Shown here piece by piece: positions 23,801-31,245 of a stretch of 43,372 nucleotides of DNA (positions are counted from its first letter, which is position 1; each line of letters opens with the position of its first letter). Below the pieces are notes generated by a model, which was not told the origin of the DNA, did no database searches, and was given only the letters and a program-made list of their open reading frames with translations. The DNA comes from an uncultured Spartobacteria bacterium (GTDB lineage Bacteria > Verrucomicrobiota > Verrucomicrobiia > Chthoniobacterales > Chthoniobacteraceae), in NCBI GenBank assembly GCA_903929475.1, contig CAIYUV010000201.1:1-43372 (forward strand), written 5' to 3'. Position numbers and translations under genes: made by a program.

Positions 23801-25106
23801 CGGAGGAAAAGGCGGTCTTGCCGCCAATCTCAACATGACCGTGGTGCATGATCAAAGCCATGAGGATGGTTCGATTCTTCCGGCCTATGCTGTTGCGGAT
23901 GTGTTCCTCGGCGACGGCGGCAGTGGCGCGGCGGGCAATGGTGGCGACGGCGGATCATTTGCCAGCGGACGATTCACCGGGCTTTCAAAATTTGATCCCG
24001 ATGCCCCGACACCCTTGGACAATGTTTCACGCACGCCACTGCGCATCACGAGCGGAAAAGGCGGCGCCGGCTCGCTCAAAGGCGGCGCAGGCGGCGGAGT
24101 CACGGGTGTCTCCGCACACAACGCGCAATTTGGCGAGCTTGGATCGAACCCAGATGGCAGTGTCATTTTGATCGGGACGACGCTGCTCGAAGGTGCGGAG
24201 TTTTACGGAGGTGCGGGCGGTGCCGGAGGGACGGCCGATGGTGGAAAGGGCGGCGACGTCGCGGGATTGAATCTTGGCGTGCAATTCGGCCTGCTCTACG
24301 CAATCGCGGGTGATGGTGGCACCGGGGCCAAGGGCGGCGTGGGTGGTGCAGTGAAATCGAGCACGCTGGCGACGGTTTCGACCATATTCGATAATGCAAT
24401 CATTGTTGCCGCAGGCAGCGGCGGTGATGGTGTCGCGTCCGGCGGCATCGGTGGTGCATTGATGGGGCTCAATTTCAACGCACCCACGGGCAAGCTGAAT
24501 TTGTCCGGCATGCAGACTACACTTGGAGCGCCGATCGTCCTTTTTGCAGGAAAAGGCGGTTCAGCCAGCGGTGCGGGCGGCAAGGGTGGCGCAGGCGGCG
24601 ACGTGAACGGCATCAGTCATACGAAGGATATTTTCAGTTCCATCAGCACGATTATCGCCGGCAACGGTGGTGCGGCCACGGGCACTGGCGGCCTGGGCGG
24701 CAAGGGTGGCGGTGTGTTGAATGTGCATACAGTCGGCTTCATCGGCAAACCGACTGACGGCACCACGAAGCTGGGGGCTTTTGATGAACTGGGCAATGCG
24801 CAGGGTCTCTTCGTGGGCCGCGGCGGCGCAGGAGCAACGGCGGGCGTGAACGGCAGCGTGACTGGCGTGGTCGCCCGGCAGATTGCGGCGATTGGCGCGG
24901 CAGCCGATGCTTCGGGTGTATTCGCAGCCGCCGAAAAAGTAAGCAACGTGAAGGCTGACCTCATCGGCTACGATGTGGATAGCGACGGTTCATTCGACGG
25001 TGCAAGTGCGAGCCCCGGCAGCGGCAAACCGGTGGATGGATTCCTGCTCGCTAAAGTGCTCAGTTCCGTTTCAGGCAACCGCGCGGCATTCACATTCATC
25101 GCATAA
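20841..25106 (+). CDS. Giant Gly-rich repeat surface protein with FG-GAP insert
   Basis: A 1421-residue protein. ATG 20841 is chosen because the sequence then opens with MKRPFRSSIEPLECRIAPA, a basic N-terminus plus the EPLExRIAPA signature common on secreted proteins of Verrucomicrobiota (related to LEPR-type starts in Planctomycetota). About 18 degenerate units of the form strand-(A/T)G-x-GG-x-G...GG-x-GG-strand follow. Three occur at about 21620-21890 and the rest from about 22990 to 24870. Between them lies a region with FG-GAP/VCBS-type calcium motifs (ADFTGDGVDDLLIVD, ADMDHDGKLDIYVS), probably a beta-propeller. Near the C-terminus is DVDSDGSFDG, another Ca-binding-like loop. It is probably an exported adhesin or surface-layer-like protein; function unknown. 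Confidence 0.87.
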   Translation: MKRPFRSSIEPLECRIAPAILVNGPNLLGSGNPATGEMSLGDNSVTLVKVLAGQIIVWYQDGNIASVSFGPGANFQITGDVLGDIVGNLGADGRLSDSDGDPVNGEDGNVLLPNDLAGLKTTQFATQKGGFRYLITGGAAANLNISGQIEGIYTGDGVFDTDSDALVAGSVVSSIGFDVNPLTAGPQDDFTFTKATSQMKAGAGLKNAVIGIGKELEVFTGSGNPGGVVPDPLKPGAPGGDIVNIMIKSAFLDANSNGSTPSYQLKAGSGGDGKTGGKGGDIATVIEESSVGSVFFTAGNGGAGSGGKGGDGGSLRLLEMRSDSTRYEFHAGNGGDGAPAGAGGSLVTSNFTNLTTTGGIIRTADFTGDGVDDLLIVDTATGNMVIMKNDGTGTNFTPVIQHDNEVFIPPAGATPSDVAIADMDHDGKLDIYVSYKNDNSVGIFTNQGGGSFWNVFNGVYSVQKFNYLFTPSFIVPAEFGGSSGLDYILVEVRTGQTIVHQVVSILSQDLSHEIWEVGADLGVYPSEATTVAYGSDPQNLNVFIGFKNGHVGSIRGGALALHDAGIGVPGGVGQLDLDSSEQVLAALGSSGSDLRVFNVSGTDLLALNAPAFPAAGKALIAHFTHDNDQNTPDDLAVLFSSGGNSRIDQFKVTSGPDPLNPALTWSAPISLDSLNPLKNFETVNAAGSFQGYAALGAALNQISFSLNGADFIDFSLPFTGKRVFLFGGDGGTGIDVGTFAGKGGAGGSVIGLNAVATDVKVTAGKGGDALDGGGGAGGMVQNGATLVTPTGLTVVPKIEAETTLIFVAGDGGSPLGVGSKTASGGAGGGIIGITGTLKTGQLTVTAGSGGIGKGAAGGAGGSVNGCTLTDKGGNLIVTAGNGGDASVGKFAGGAGGGISIFRYMLLSDVDAEQIESNYFATLTTGNAGDSAQGTGGAGGVAQNITISVDPPNRTYNNPTAAPPKTDAHVDSTFRFSLTTGDGGNGGIGGKGGLAANLNMTVVHDQSHEDGSILPAYAVADVFLGDGGSGAAGNGGDGGSFASGRFTGLSKFDPDAPTPLDNVSRTPLRITSGKGGAGSLKGGAGGGVTGVSAHNAQFGELGSNPDGSVILIGTTLLEGAEFYGGAGGAGGTADGGKGGDVAGLNLGVQFGLLYAIAGDGGTGAKGGVGGAVKSSTLATVSTIFDNAIIVAAGSGGDGVASGGIGGALMGLNFNAPTGKLNLSGMQTTLGAPIVLFAGKGGSASGAGGKGGAGGDVNGISHTKDIFSSISTIIAGNGGAATGTGGLGGKGGGVLNVHTVGFIGKPTDGTTKLGAFDELGNAQGLFVGRGGAGATAGVNGSVTGVVARQIAAIGAAADASGVFAAAEKVSNVKADLIGYDVDSDGSFDGASASPGSGKPVDGFLLAKVLSSVSGNRAAFTFIA

Positions 25107-25121
25107 GCGCGAAAAAATCCG

Positions 25122-26165
25122 CTATCGATTTGACGCAGCAGGCGCCGGGAAGTGCCCCAGTGGATGCACTTCGTTGCCGGGCAGCGGCCACACTTTTTCC
25201 TGGATGCGCGCTGCGAGCGGTTTGGCGTTTGCGTAGGCGGCGGCAAACATTTCCAGCTTCGCGTCAAGATTGTCCACGTAGTGCAGGGCGATGGCCTCGG
25301 GTGTCTTCGGCACGACGGGGCTGCCAAATTGCAGTTCGCCGTGGTGCGATGCGATAAGGTGGAGCAGGTGCAGGCGCACGTCCTCGCTGGCCGGGTCGAG
25401 CGGGAGCCATGTCTTCCACTCGTCGCATGTTGTGAGTTTGCGCCAGAGGGTGTTCACGAGTTCGATGCCGATGGTGATGTGGCCGAGCAGTTCGCCGGTT
25501 TCATTATACGGCATCGTGAAGCCCTCGGGCGGGAGTTGGTTTTCCCACATCTTTCCGCAGTCATGGAAAAGCACGCCCGCCACGAGCAGTTCGCGGTTCA
25601 ACTGCGGATAGACCCCCGCGATGGCCATGGCGGATCGCATCATCTGCGCGACGTGCTCTGCGAGGCCGCCGCGCCGCGCGTGATGATTATTGCGCGCCGC
25701 GGCCGCACGGCGAAAACGGTCGCCAAATTCCACGAGAAACGCCCGACTCAACGCGGCAAGCCGTGGATCGATGAGTGAGGCCACGCATTGTTCGATGAAG
25801 GCAAAGTCAGCAGCCTGTTTTTCGCGCAACGAAGGCGAACCGGCGAGCAGCGTATCGCGCTCATCGGTTTTTAGCTCTCGCACAGTCCAGCGGTTTGATT
25901 CGATTCCGAATTTGCTGCTGGAAAAATCGCCCGCAATTTCCACGAAAACGCCCACGTTCGCCCGCTCGCAAAAAGAAAACGCTGGTGAATCATTCCACGC
26001 TTTGAGCGAAAATTTTGCCTCTGAATCCGCCAGCGTCACCTCAAAATAGGGTTTGCCGTTGCTCGCGTCTTTGCGCGTCAGCGCCTCGATCTGGGCATTG
26101 ATGCGGGCCTCGATGCGCCCTTCGGCCGCGGCGCGCTTCAGTTGGGAGATGGGGAGTATTTCCAT
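25122..26165 (-). CDS. OB-fold plus HD-domain phosphohydrolase, YhaM-like
   Basis: A 347-residue protein with an N-terminal OB-fold nucleic-acid-binding domain (about 15-100, KPYFEVTLADSEAKFSLKAW) and a C-terminal HD domain: NNHHARRGGLAEHVAQM, GVLFHDCGKMWE (His201-Asp202) and IASHHGELQFGSPVVPKTPEAIALHYVDNLDAK. This is the architecture of YhaM 3'-5' exoribonucleases, and the spacing of HD residues is intact. It converges with the giant repeat gene (15 bp between stops). RNA turnover is the likely role by family. Confidence 0.86.
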   Translation of the reverse strand: MEILPISQLKRAAAEGRIEARINAQIEALTRKDASNGKPYFEVTLADSEAKFSLKAWNDSPAFSFCERANVGVFVEIAGDFSSSKFGIESNRWTVRELKTDERDTLLAGSPSLREKQAADFAFIEQCVASLIDPRLAALSRAFLVEFGDRFRRAAAARNNHHARRGGLAEHVAQMMRSAMAIAGVYPQLNRELLVAGVLFHDCGKMWENQLPPEGFTMPYNETGELLGHITIGIELVNTLWRKLTTCDEWKTWLPLDPASEDVRLHLLHLIASHHGELQFGSPVVPKTPEAIALHYVDNLDAKLEMFAAAYANAKPLAARIQEKVWPLPGNEVHPLGHFPAPAASNR

Positions 26166-26351
26166 GTATGCGTCTTTTCCGTGAGAGGCTGGCGGTGTCG
26201 AGACAGAAATGCTAACGACGAAATCACTTTCAAAATTTCATTTGCTGCACATCAATGCAGTTACATAGTAAATGCAATTCCTGACCACATTTCTCGACTT
26301 TCACTAAAAACCCGCATCCTTTGTCCGAAAACGCAACCCCTCAAAATCGCC

Positions 26352-27077
26352 ATGAACCCACATAAACGCTCCGCTTTCTCCCTCGTCGAACTGCTCGTTG
26401 TCATCACAGTCATCGGCATCATCGGTGCCTTTGCGGTGCCCGCCGTAAGGAGCATGCTCAAAGGTTCGGGCCTGTCCAACGGTGCGAATATGCTGATGGA
26501 TGAGGTGGCTCTTGCACGCCAGCATGCGCTCACGAAGAGTCGCATCGTCGAGTTTCGTATTTACCGTTTTGCAGATCCTGAGGCACCGGGTGAAACACTC
26601 GCCACTCCTTCCACCGGTCAATTTCGGGGGTTCCAATTTTTCGAGGTTTCAGACAGCGGAGCGATTATGCCCGTGGGAAAATTTAAGCGGTTGCCCGATG
26701 GCATCATGATGAACAGCGGGGTCGGGAACTTTAACTCATATACGACGGCCACGCTTTCCTCGTTGCTGGGTGAATCTATAAAGTTTAACACAAATTACGT
26801 CCTGAATACTGCCCTCACGGAGCCCGATCCCGAGCTGCCTCGCGGCGTAAAGAAGAAGTATGATTACGTTTCTTTCCGCTTCATGCCCGATGGAACAACG
26901 AGCCTTTCGCCGACGGGAAGAGCAGCAACTGCGTCGGAGGGTGGCAAGTGGTTCATCACACTCCATCACATCGCGGATATATCGAAGGCCACGACCCCTA
27001 ATCAGTTGAATTTCGTAACATGGATGATCGATCCCGTAGGCGGCACTTCCAAGTTGCTTCGCCCAGGGTTGAAATAA
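26352..27077 (+). CDS. Type II pseudopilin, Verru_Chthon cassette protein D-like
   Basis: A 241-residue protein with a prepilin N-terminal methylation signal (KRSAFSLVELLVVITVIGI): the cleavage and methylation site precedes Phe, Glu follows at +5, and a hydrophobic helix comes next. Behind it, MLMDEVALARQHALTKSRIVEFRIY resembles the GspH-like and Verrucomicrobia 'cassette protein D' families. The long beta-rich C-terminal part ends in MIDPVGGTSKLLRPG. In Chthoniobacter-type genomes this family usually sits with cassette proteins A, B and C. None of those is next to this gene here. It is expected to be part of a type II secretion or pilus-like machine. Confidence 0.82.
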   Translation: MNPHKRSAFSLVELLVVITVIGIIGAFAVPAVRSMLKGSGLSNGANMLMDEVALARQHALTKSRIVEFRIYRFADPEAPGETLATPSTGQFRGFQFFEVSDSGAIMPVGKFKRLPDGIMMNSGVGNFNSYTTATLSSLLGESIKFNTNYVLNTALTEPDPELPRGVKKKYDYVSFRFMPDGTTSLSPTGRAATASEGGKWFITLHHIADISKATTPNQLNFVTWMIDPVGGTSKLLRPGLK

Positions 27078-27099
27078 CACGGCCCGGCAAGGTATGCGG

Positions 27100-29466
27100 T
27101 TATTTTTTTTCTACTGCGACTTTTAGTGGGGACGAGGCTTTTTCCACACGCAAAATGCCGCCGGTGGCAATGGTGGTGCTCATCGGCTCGCCGTCGCGCA
27201 GCAGAGTGAAGGACGCGAAGAGCGTTTTGTGCTGGCCGGTTTGTGCATTCGCGTCCGCTTTGATCACAAATTTCACCTCCTTGTCGTCCTTGGTAATCTC
27301 GTGCTCATCGGCGGTGATGCCCTGTGGCAGGCCGACGAGGGCGACCTTTGCCTTTCCGTCGAAGGCGATTTTCTGATCGAGTTTCAACGTCATGCTGCCG
27401 GTGCTGTTTTGCTCCACACTGGTTCGCACCAGCGTGCCGATGACAAACGGCGCGGAGACTTCGAGGTCGAACAGTTCACTGCTGATCCAAACCGCGCCCT
27501 TGCTCATGGCTGCACTGCCGATGACGCAGGTTTTCCACTTCGCAGGCGCAGCATTACCGTTGGCACTGAGCGTGATGGTGCCCTCGTTTTGTCCCTCGGG
27601 AATCGTGACGGTTCCCGGCGTGCCGATTCCGTTCGGTGCGTAGAGCAGTTGGATTTGAACCGGGCCCTTGTAGATCGGCTTTCCGTCGGCGTCGTTTTTG
27701 CGCTCGGCGATGACTTTCAAATTCATCGAACCATTTTGAAAGACCGGCATTTTGGGCTGCACAACGGCGAGCGTCACGGGCACTTCGTCCGTTACTGCGA
27801 TGGCCAGCGTGTCCTCGGTGATTCCGTAGTAAGCCCGCTGGTTGCCGTTCTCCACGACCTCGACGCGGTGTTCGACTTTGGAAACGACTTTTGCGCTATC
27901 AACCGGCGTGGCAAGTTTTGGCAAAAGCGCGAACGTTCGTTGAGCCGGCTGCGCATCGGCGGATGCGCTGAAGACCACGGGAACGGCGTCCACTGCCTTG
28001 TCCATTTTCACCGTGCTCATCGTGACGCCTGCGGGCAAATCTTGCGGCTCGATGATCACATCGCCGCCGACATCCGCACGCTTCACACGCAAAAGCGTGG
28101 CGTAGCGATTACCCCTCGGCACCGGCACCGCACGTCGCTCCTGCGAACTGTTTTGCACCGTCTCCGGGATGTAGCTGAGCAACTTCGGTTGCACCGTCTG
28201 AGCCTCGATCCGGTAGATAAAAAGCGGCCCGCCGCGCTTGCGCTGGTCTTGCACGGATAGAAAAAAGTCGCCGTCCTCCGGCGCCGTCCAGCGAAGGTAA
28301 CTGTCCGGCCCGCCCAGATCGTCATTGCCGGCGATGCTTGCACCCTTGGAATTGTGGATGTTGATGACTGTATCAACCGGCGATCGCATCGCGCGCGACT
28401 GGCTGGTGAAATCAAACACCTGCCCCTTCTTCGCGCTGAACTTGAAAAAATCCACGTCGCCTTTCGTCTGAAGGATGCCGTTGAAAGCCAGCGGCAGCGG
28501 ACCTGACGCGACAGTGGCCGTGGCGATGTCGTTGTTCGGCTCGGCGGCTTCGAGCACGTTTGGATAATCCACCACGCGCAAAAAATTCGGCTGCGGCGCG
28601 ATGAGTCCGTCCTTTTGCGCAAGCAGATCGAAGCGCGAGTCCGGCGTCGCGGGCAGCATCACCGTCTGCTCAAAAGATCCGCCCGCATCGCCGAGCATGG
28701 TCACTTTCAACTCCGTGCCCGCCTGCCCGCCTGCCGGGTAAGCGACCAGTGGTCGCGGGTGCCCGCCGATGTGCAGGAGATAATTGCACGCCAACTGTGA
28801 ACCATTCGTCGCCTCGCGCACCGTGATGCGAAACTTCCCATCTTCCGGCGCGATGATGCTCACCGCAGGATCCTGACGCGAGAATGAACAGTCGTCCACC
28901 GTCACGAGCAGCGTGCCGTCCGGTTTTGCGATGCTCAACAGCGGATCGAAAATCTGTTGCTGCGACGACGAGAGCCGCACGCCTACCATCTCCGCGCTGA
29001 GCCGCTGTCCTTTTTTGAGTTCCACCTCGAAGCGATCCTGATCCTCGCCAGGCACGCTGCCATAAACCGTCACGCCCAAAGGGACGGTTTGCACTTTGCC
29101 GTTGTCTCCCTTTTCCTCGTCCTCCTCCTTCAGCAGCGGGTAAGGCGTCACGTAGAAAAGGCGCACATCCGAAATGCCGGAGGCTGTCACGGCGCGAAAA
29201 GCGTATTCGCCGATGCGGGCATCGGGGGCGACTTTGAGTTTCGCGGTGAACTTTTCTTTTTCCGCAACACTCACGCCGACGACCTCGATGCCCGGCTGAT
29301 CAAACAGCAGCGTTCGCGCATCTTCGAGCCGCGCGCCTTTCACGACGACTTCAATTTCAGTCCCGCGCTGCGCTGCGGCGGGAACGATGGAGACGACGCC
29401 CGGCGACCCGGCACGGACTAGTGATGAAGAAAAAATAATCGCTGCGATGATGGCTGGGATTTTCAC
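27100..29466 (-). CDS. Exported protein with PPC-like domains
   Basis: About 788 residues. GTG 29466 is chosen because it gives a signal peptide (VKIPAIIAAIIFSSSLVRA); no ATG is available, and the frame is open back to a TTG at 29523. After an Ig/IPT-like N-terminal domain (PAAAQRGTEIEVVVKGARL) come two bacterial pre-peptidase C-terminal (PPC)-like domains: one around GEDQDRFEVELKKGQRLSAE, the other around GDVDFFKFSAKKGQVFDF and APEDGDFFLSVQDQ. Further beta-sandwich-like domains follow. Such proteins are common in Planctomycetota and Verrucomicrobiota and bind carbohydrate or act as envelope-associated accessories. No catalytic motif is seen. Confidence 0.82.
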   Translation of the reverse strand: MKIPAIIAAIIFSSSLVRAGSPGVVSIVPAAAQRGTEIEVVVKGARLEDARTLLFDQPGIEVVGVSVAEKEKFTAKLKVAPDARIGEYAFRAVTASGISDVRLFYVTPYPLLKEEDEEKGDNGKVQTVPLGVTVYGSVPGEDQDRFEVELKKGQRLSAEMVGVRLSSSQQQIFDPLLSIAKPDGTLLVTVDDCSFSRQDPAVSIIAPEDGKFRITVREATNGSQLACNYLLHIGGHPRPLVAYPAGGQAGTELKVTMLGDAGGSFEQTVMLPATPDSRFDLLAQKDGLIAPQPNFLRVVDYPNVLEAAEPNNDIATATVASGPLPLAFNGILQTKGDVDFFKFSAKKGQVFDFTSQSRAMRSPVDTVINIHNSKGASIAGNDDLGGPDSYLRWTAPEDGDFFLSVQDQRKRGGPLFIYRIEAQTVQPKLLSYIPETVQNSSQERRAVPVPRGNRYATLLRVKRADVGGDVIIEPQDLPAGVTMSTVKMDKAVDAVPVVFSASADAQPAQRTFALLPKLATPVDSAKVVSKVEHRVEVVENGNQRAYYGITEDTLAIAVTDEVPVTLAVVQPKMPVFQNGSMNLKVIAERKNDADGKPIYKGPVQIQLLYAPNGIGTPGTVTIPEGQNEGTITLSANGNAAPAKWKTCVIGSAAMSKGAVWISSELFDLEVSAPFVIGTLVRTSVEQNSTGSMTLKLDQKIAFDGKAKVALVGLPQGITADEHEITKDDKEVKFVIKADANAQTGQHKTLFASFTLLRDGEPMSTTIATGGILRVEKASSPLKVAVEKK

Positions 29467-29635
29467 GGGCGGAAAGATGGTGGCTATGTAGTAATGCGAG
29501 CGGAGGAGCGTTCTTAGCCGCAACGATGCTGATGACGGAACTGGCGGACGCGATGGAAGAAAATGACATGCGCCCCGGCATCAACTCGTCTTTCTCCTTT
29601 CCAGCAATGCTTACATTCCCGCAACCTCCGCAGTC

Positions 29636-30877
29636 ATGCTCCGCCGTGGCGTGTTGCTCTTCCCGCTTCTTGTCCTGATTGCCGGTGCCTCGCTGATTCG
29701 CGAGGCGGCAGTCGGGCTGCTCGTGCAGGCGGAGGAAGCGTGGGGCGGAATGCTCGCGAAGAGACTCGGCAGCGCCAGCGTGACTTCATCGGTGACGCTC
29801 GTGGAAATCAACGCCGACACGCTCACCAAACATTCGTGGCCATGGGGCGCGGAGGATTTCGCGGTTTTTTTTAATGCAGCGCTGCCCTTCGAACCATCGG
29901 TGGTCGGCGTGGAGCCCGTGCTCGCGTTCGAGCGCGGCGTGCTCGCTGGCGGCGACCGTGACGAGGTGAAAGAGCAGATGCTCCACGATGGAATTCTCCG
30001 CGCGCCGAAGCTCGTGCTCGGCGGGCGACTGGGCTGGTCGCAGGAGTCGGACGCGATTCAGGCGATACAGCCCATGCCCGTGCTCCGTCATGTGCGCGGT
30101 GATCTGCGCAGGGTGCCGGAGTTCACCGTCGTCGAGGCTTGGGCCGAGGAGGACTACCGCCTCTCGACGCAGCCCGGATGGATCAATCTCCCGGAAATTC
30201 CCGGCCCGCGCGGGAAATGCCCGCTCTTTTTCCGCTATCGCGGGCAGCCCGTCCCGTCCATCGTCCTCCAGCTCGCGATGCTGTGGGAAAAAGTCACGCT
30301 CGACGAAATCGAAGTCGTCCTCGGTTCCCACATTTCCATCGGCGCACGACTCCGAGTGCCGATTGATGACACCGGCCGGATGCTTGTGAATTTTGGCGTT
30401 CCCTTCACACGAACCTCCTTCGACAACCTTGTGCTCACACGCGAACAGACTGAGAAAGGAGAGCCCACAGCCAGCCCTGCGGATCACTTCAAATCCAGAC
30501 TCCTCTACCTCGCCCGCACCGACCCTTCTGCCCGCATACTCATCACGCCTGTCGGGGAAAAAATCTCGACCGGCGAATTCACCGCAGCAGCACTTGCGAC
30601 CATCCAGACAGGCGCGCATGCACACCGCGTCGGCGAATGGTTCGACTGGCTGCTCGTGCTCCTCGTCACCTCTGTCTCGCCATGGCTCTCTCGCGGAAAA
30701 ACTACGCGTCTAGCGTTGATCGTCGTCGCCACCGAAGCCGCATACCTTGCCATTGCGCTCTACATTTTCAAAGCGAAGCTCCTCACGCTCCCCGCAGTCC
30801 TGCCACTGGGCCTTGCGCTATGGCTGCTCTTGCTCCGCATGATGGCCAAGCGAGCCCAGCGCGTGATTGCTTTCTGA
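29636..30877 (+). CDS. CHASE2-domain membrane protein
   Basis: A 413-residue protein with an N-terminal membrane segment (VLLFPLLVLIAGASLI), a long extracytoplasmic CHASE2-like sensor domain (VTLVEINADTLTKHSWPWG, then FEPSVVGVEPVL and later GRMLVNFG) and two or three C-terminal membrane helices (WLLVLLVTSVSPWL, LIVVATEAAYLAIALYIF, LPAVLPLGLALWLLLL). CHASE2 usually precedes a kinase or cyclase. Here the protein ends shortly after the membrane helices, so no output domain is present. It may pair with another protein. The ligand is unknown. Confidence 0.8.
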   Translation: MLRRGVLLFPLLVLIAGASLIREAAVGLLVQAEEAWGGMLAKRLGSASVTSSVTLVEINADTLTKHSWPWGAEDFAVFFNAALPFEPSVVGVEPVLAFERGVLAGGDRDEVKEQMLHDGILRAPKLVLGGRLGWSQESDAIQAIQPMPVLRHVRGDLRRVPEFTVVEAWAEEDYRLSTQPGWINLPEIPGPRGKCPLFFRYRGQPVPSIVLQLAMLWEKVTLDEIEVVLGSHISIGARLRVPIDDTGRMLVNFGVPFTRTSFDNLVLTREQTEKGEPTASPADHFKSRLLYLARTDPSARILITPVGEKISTGEFTAAALATIQTGAHAHRVGEWFDWLLVLLVTSVSPWLSRGKTTRLALIVVATEAAYLAIALYIFKAKLLTLPAVLPLGLALWLLLLRMMAKRAQRVIAF

Positions 30878-30916
30878 TCACGAAAACAAGACTGTCGGCG
30901 CGTTGCGCGCAAGCAG

Positions 30917-31201
30917 TCAGCGTTGCTTCTTCACGAGCGAGCCGGTCTGCCTGACATTTTTTAGACGATAGGGCCGCTTGATGTTCGATTTTCCAAGTTG
31001 GGCACGTTTGGGCTGCTTAGCTTCGAGGCGCTTTGGATATAACGAAGATGATTTTTTCAAGACGTGCTTGTTGAGCTTCGCACTCCTGGGGGTATACGCT
31101 TGAACGGCCGAAGCATCAGAAACGCCTAAGCTGAGGAACAAAATAGATGTAAAAAATATCGTCCAAAGGCGGTTTGATAAGATGGAAAAAGCAGACGTCA
31201 T
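30917..31201 (-). CDS. Small, very basic secreted protein
   Basis: A 94-residue protein. ATG 31201 gives a signal peptide (about residues 1-31, LWTIFFTSILFLSLGVSDASA). The mature part of about 62 residues has roughly 19 Lys/Arg, a single Glu and no Asp, and no cysteines. I recognise no family. It lies 44 bp downstream of the GH75-like lipoprotein gene on the same strand and could be transcribed with it. A longer frame to 31249 exists. Coding status is probable because of the clear signal peptide, not proven. Confidence 0.6.
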   Translation of the reverse strand: MTSAFSILSNRLWTIFFTSILFLSLGVSDASAVQAYTPRSAKLNKHVLKKSSSLYPKRLEAKQPKRAQLGKSNIKRPYRLKNVRQTGSLVKKQR

Positions 31202-31245
31202 TGAGTGCAACCGTAGGTGAGGAGTCATCGAAAGCAATATGAACT

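Noticed and set aside
21600-24870. Mycobacterial-type PE-PGRS protein
   Set aside because: The Gly-rich units look similar, but there is no PE domain. The N-terminus, the FG-GAP insert and the hydrophobic strands between units point to a different protein type.
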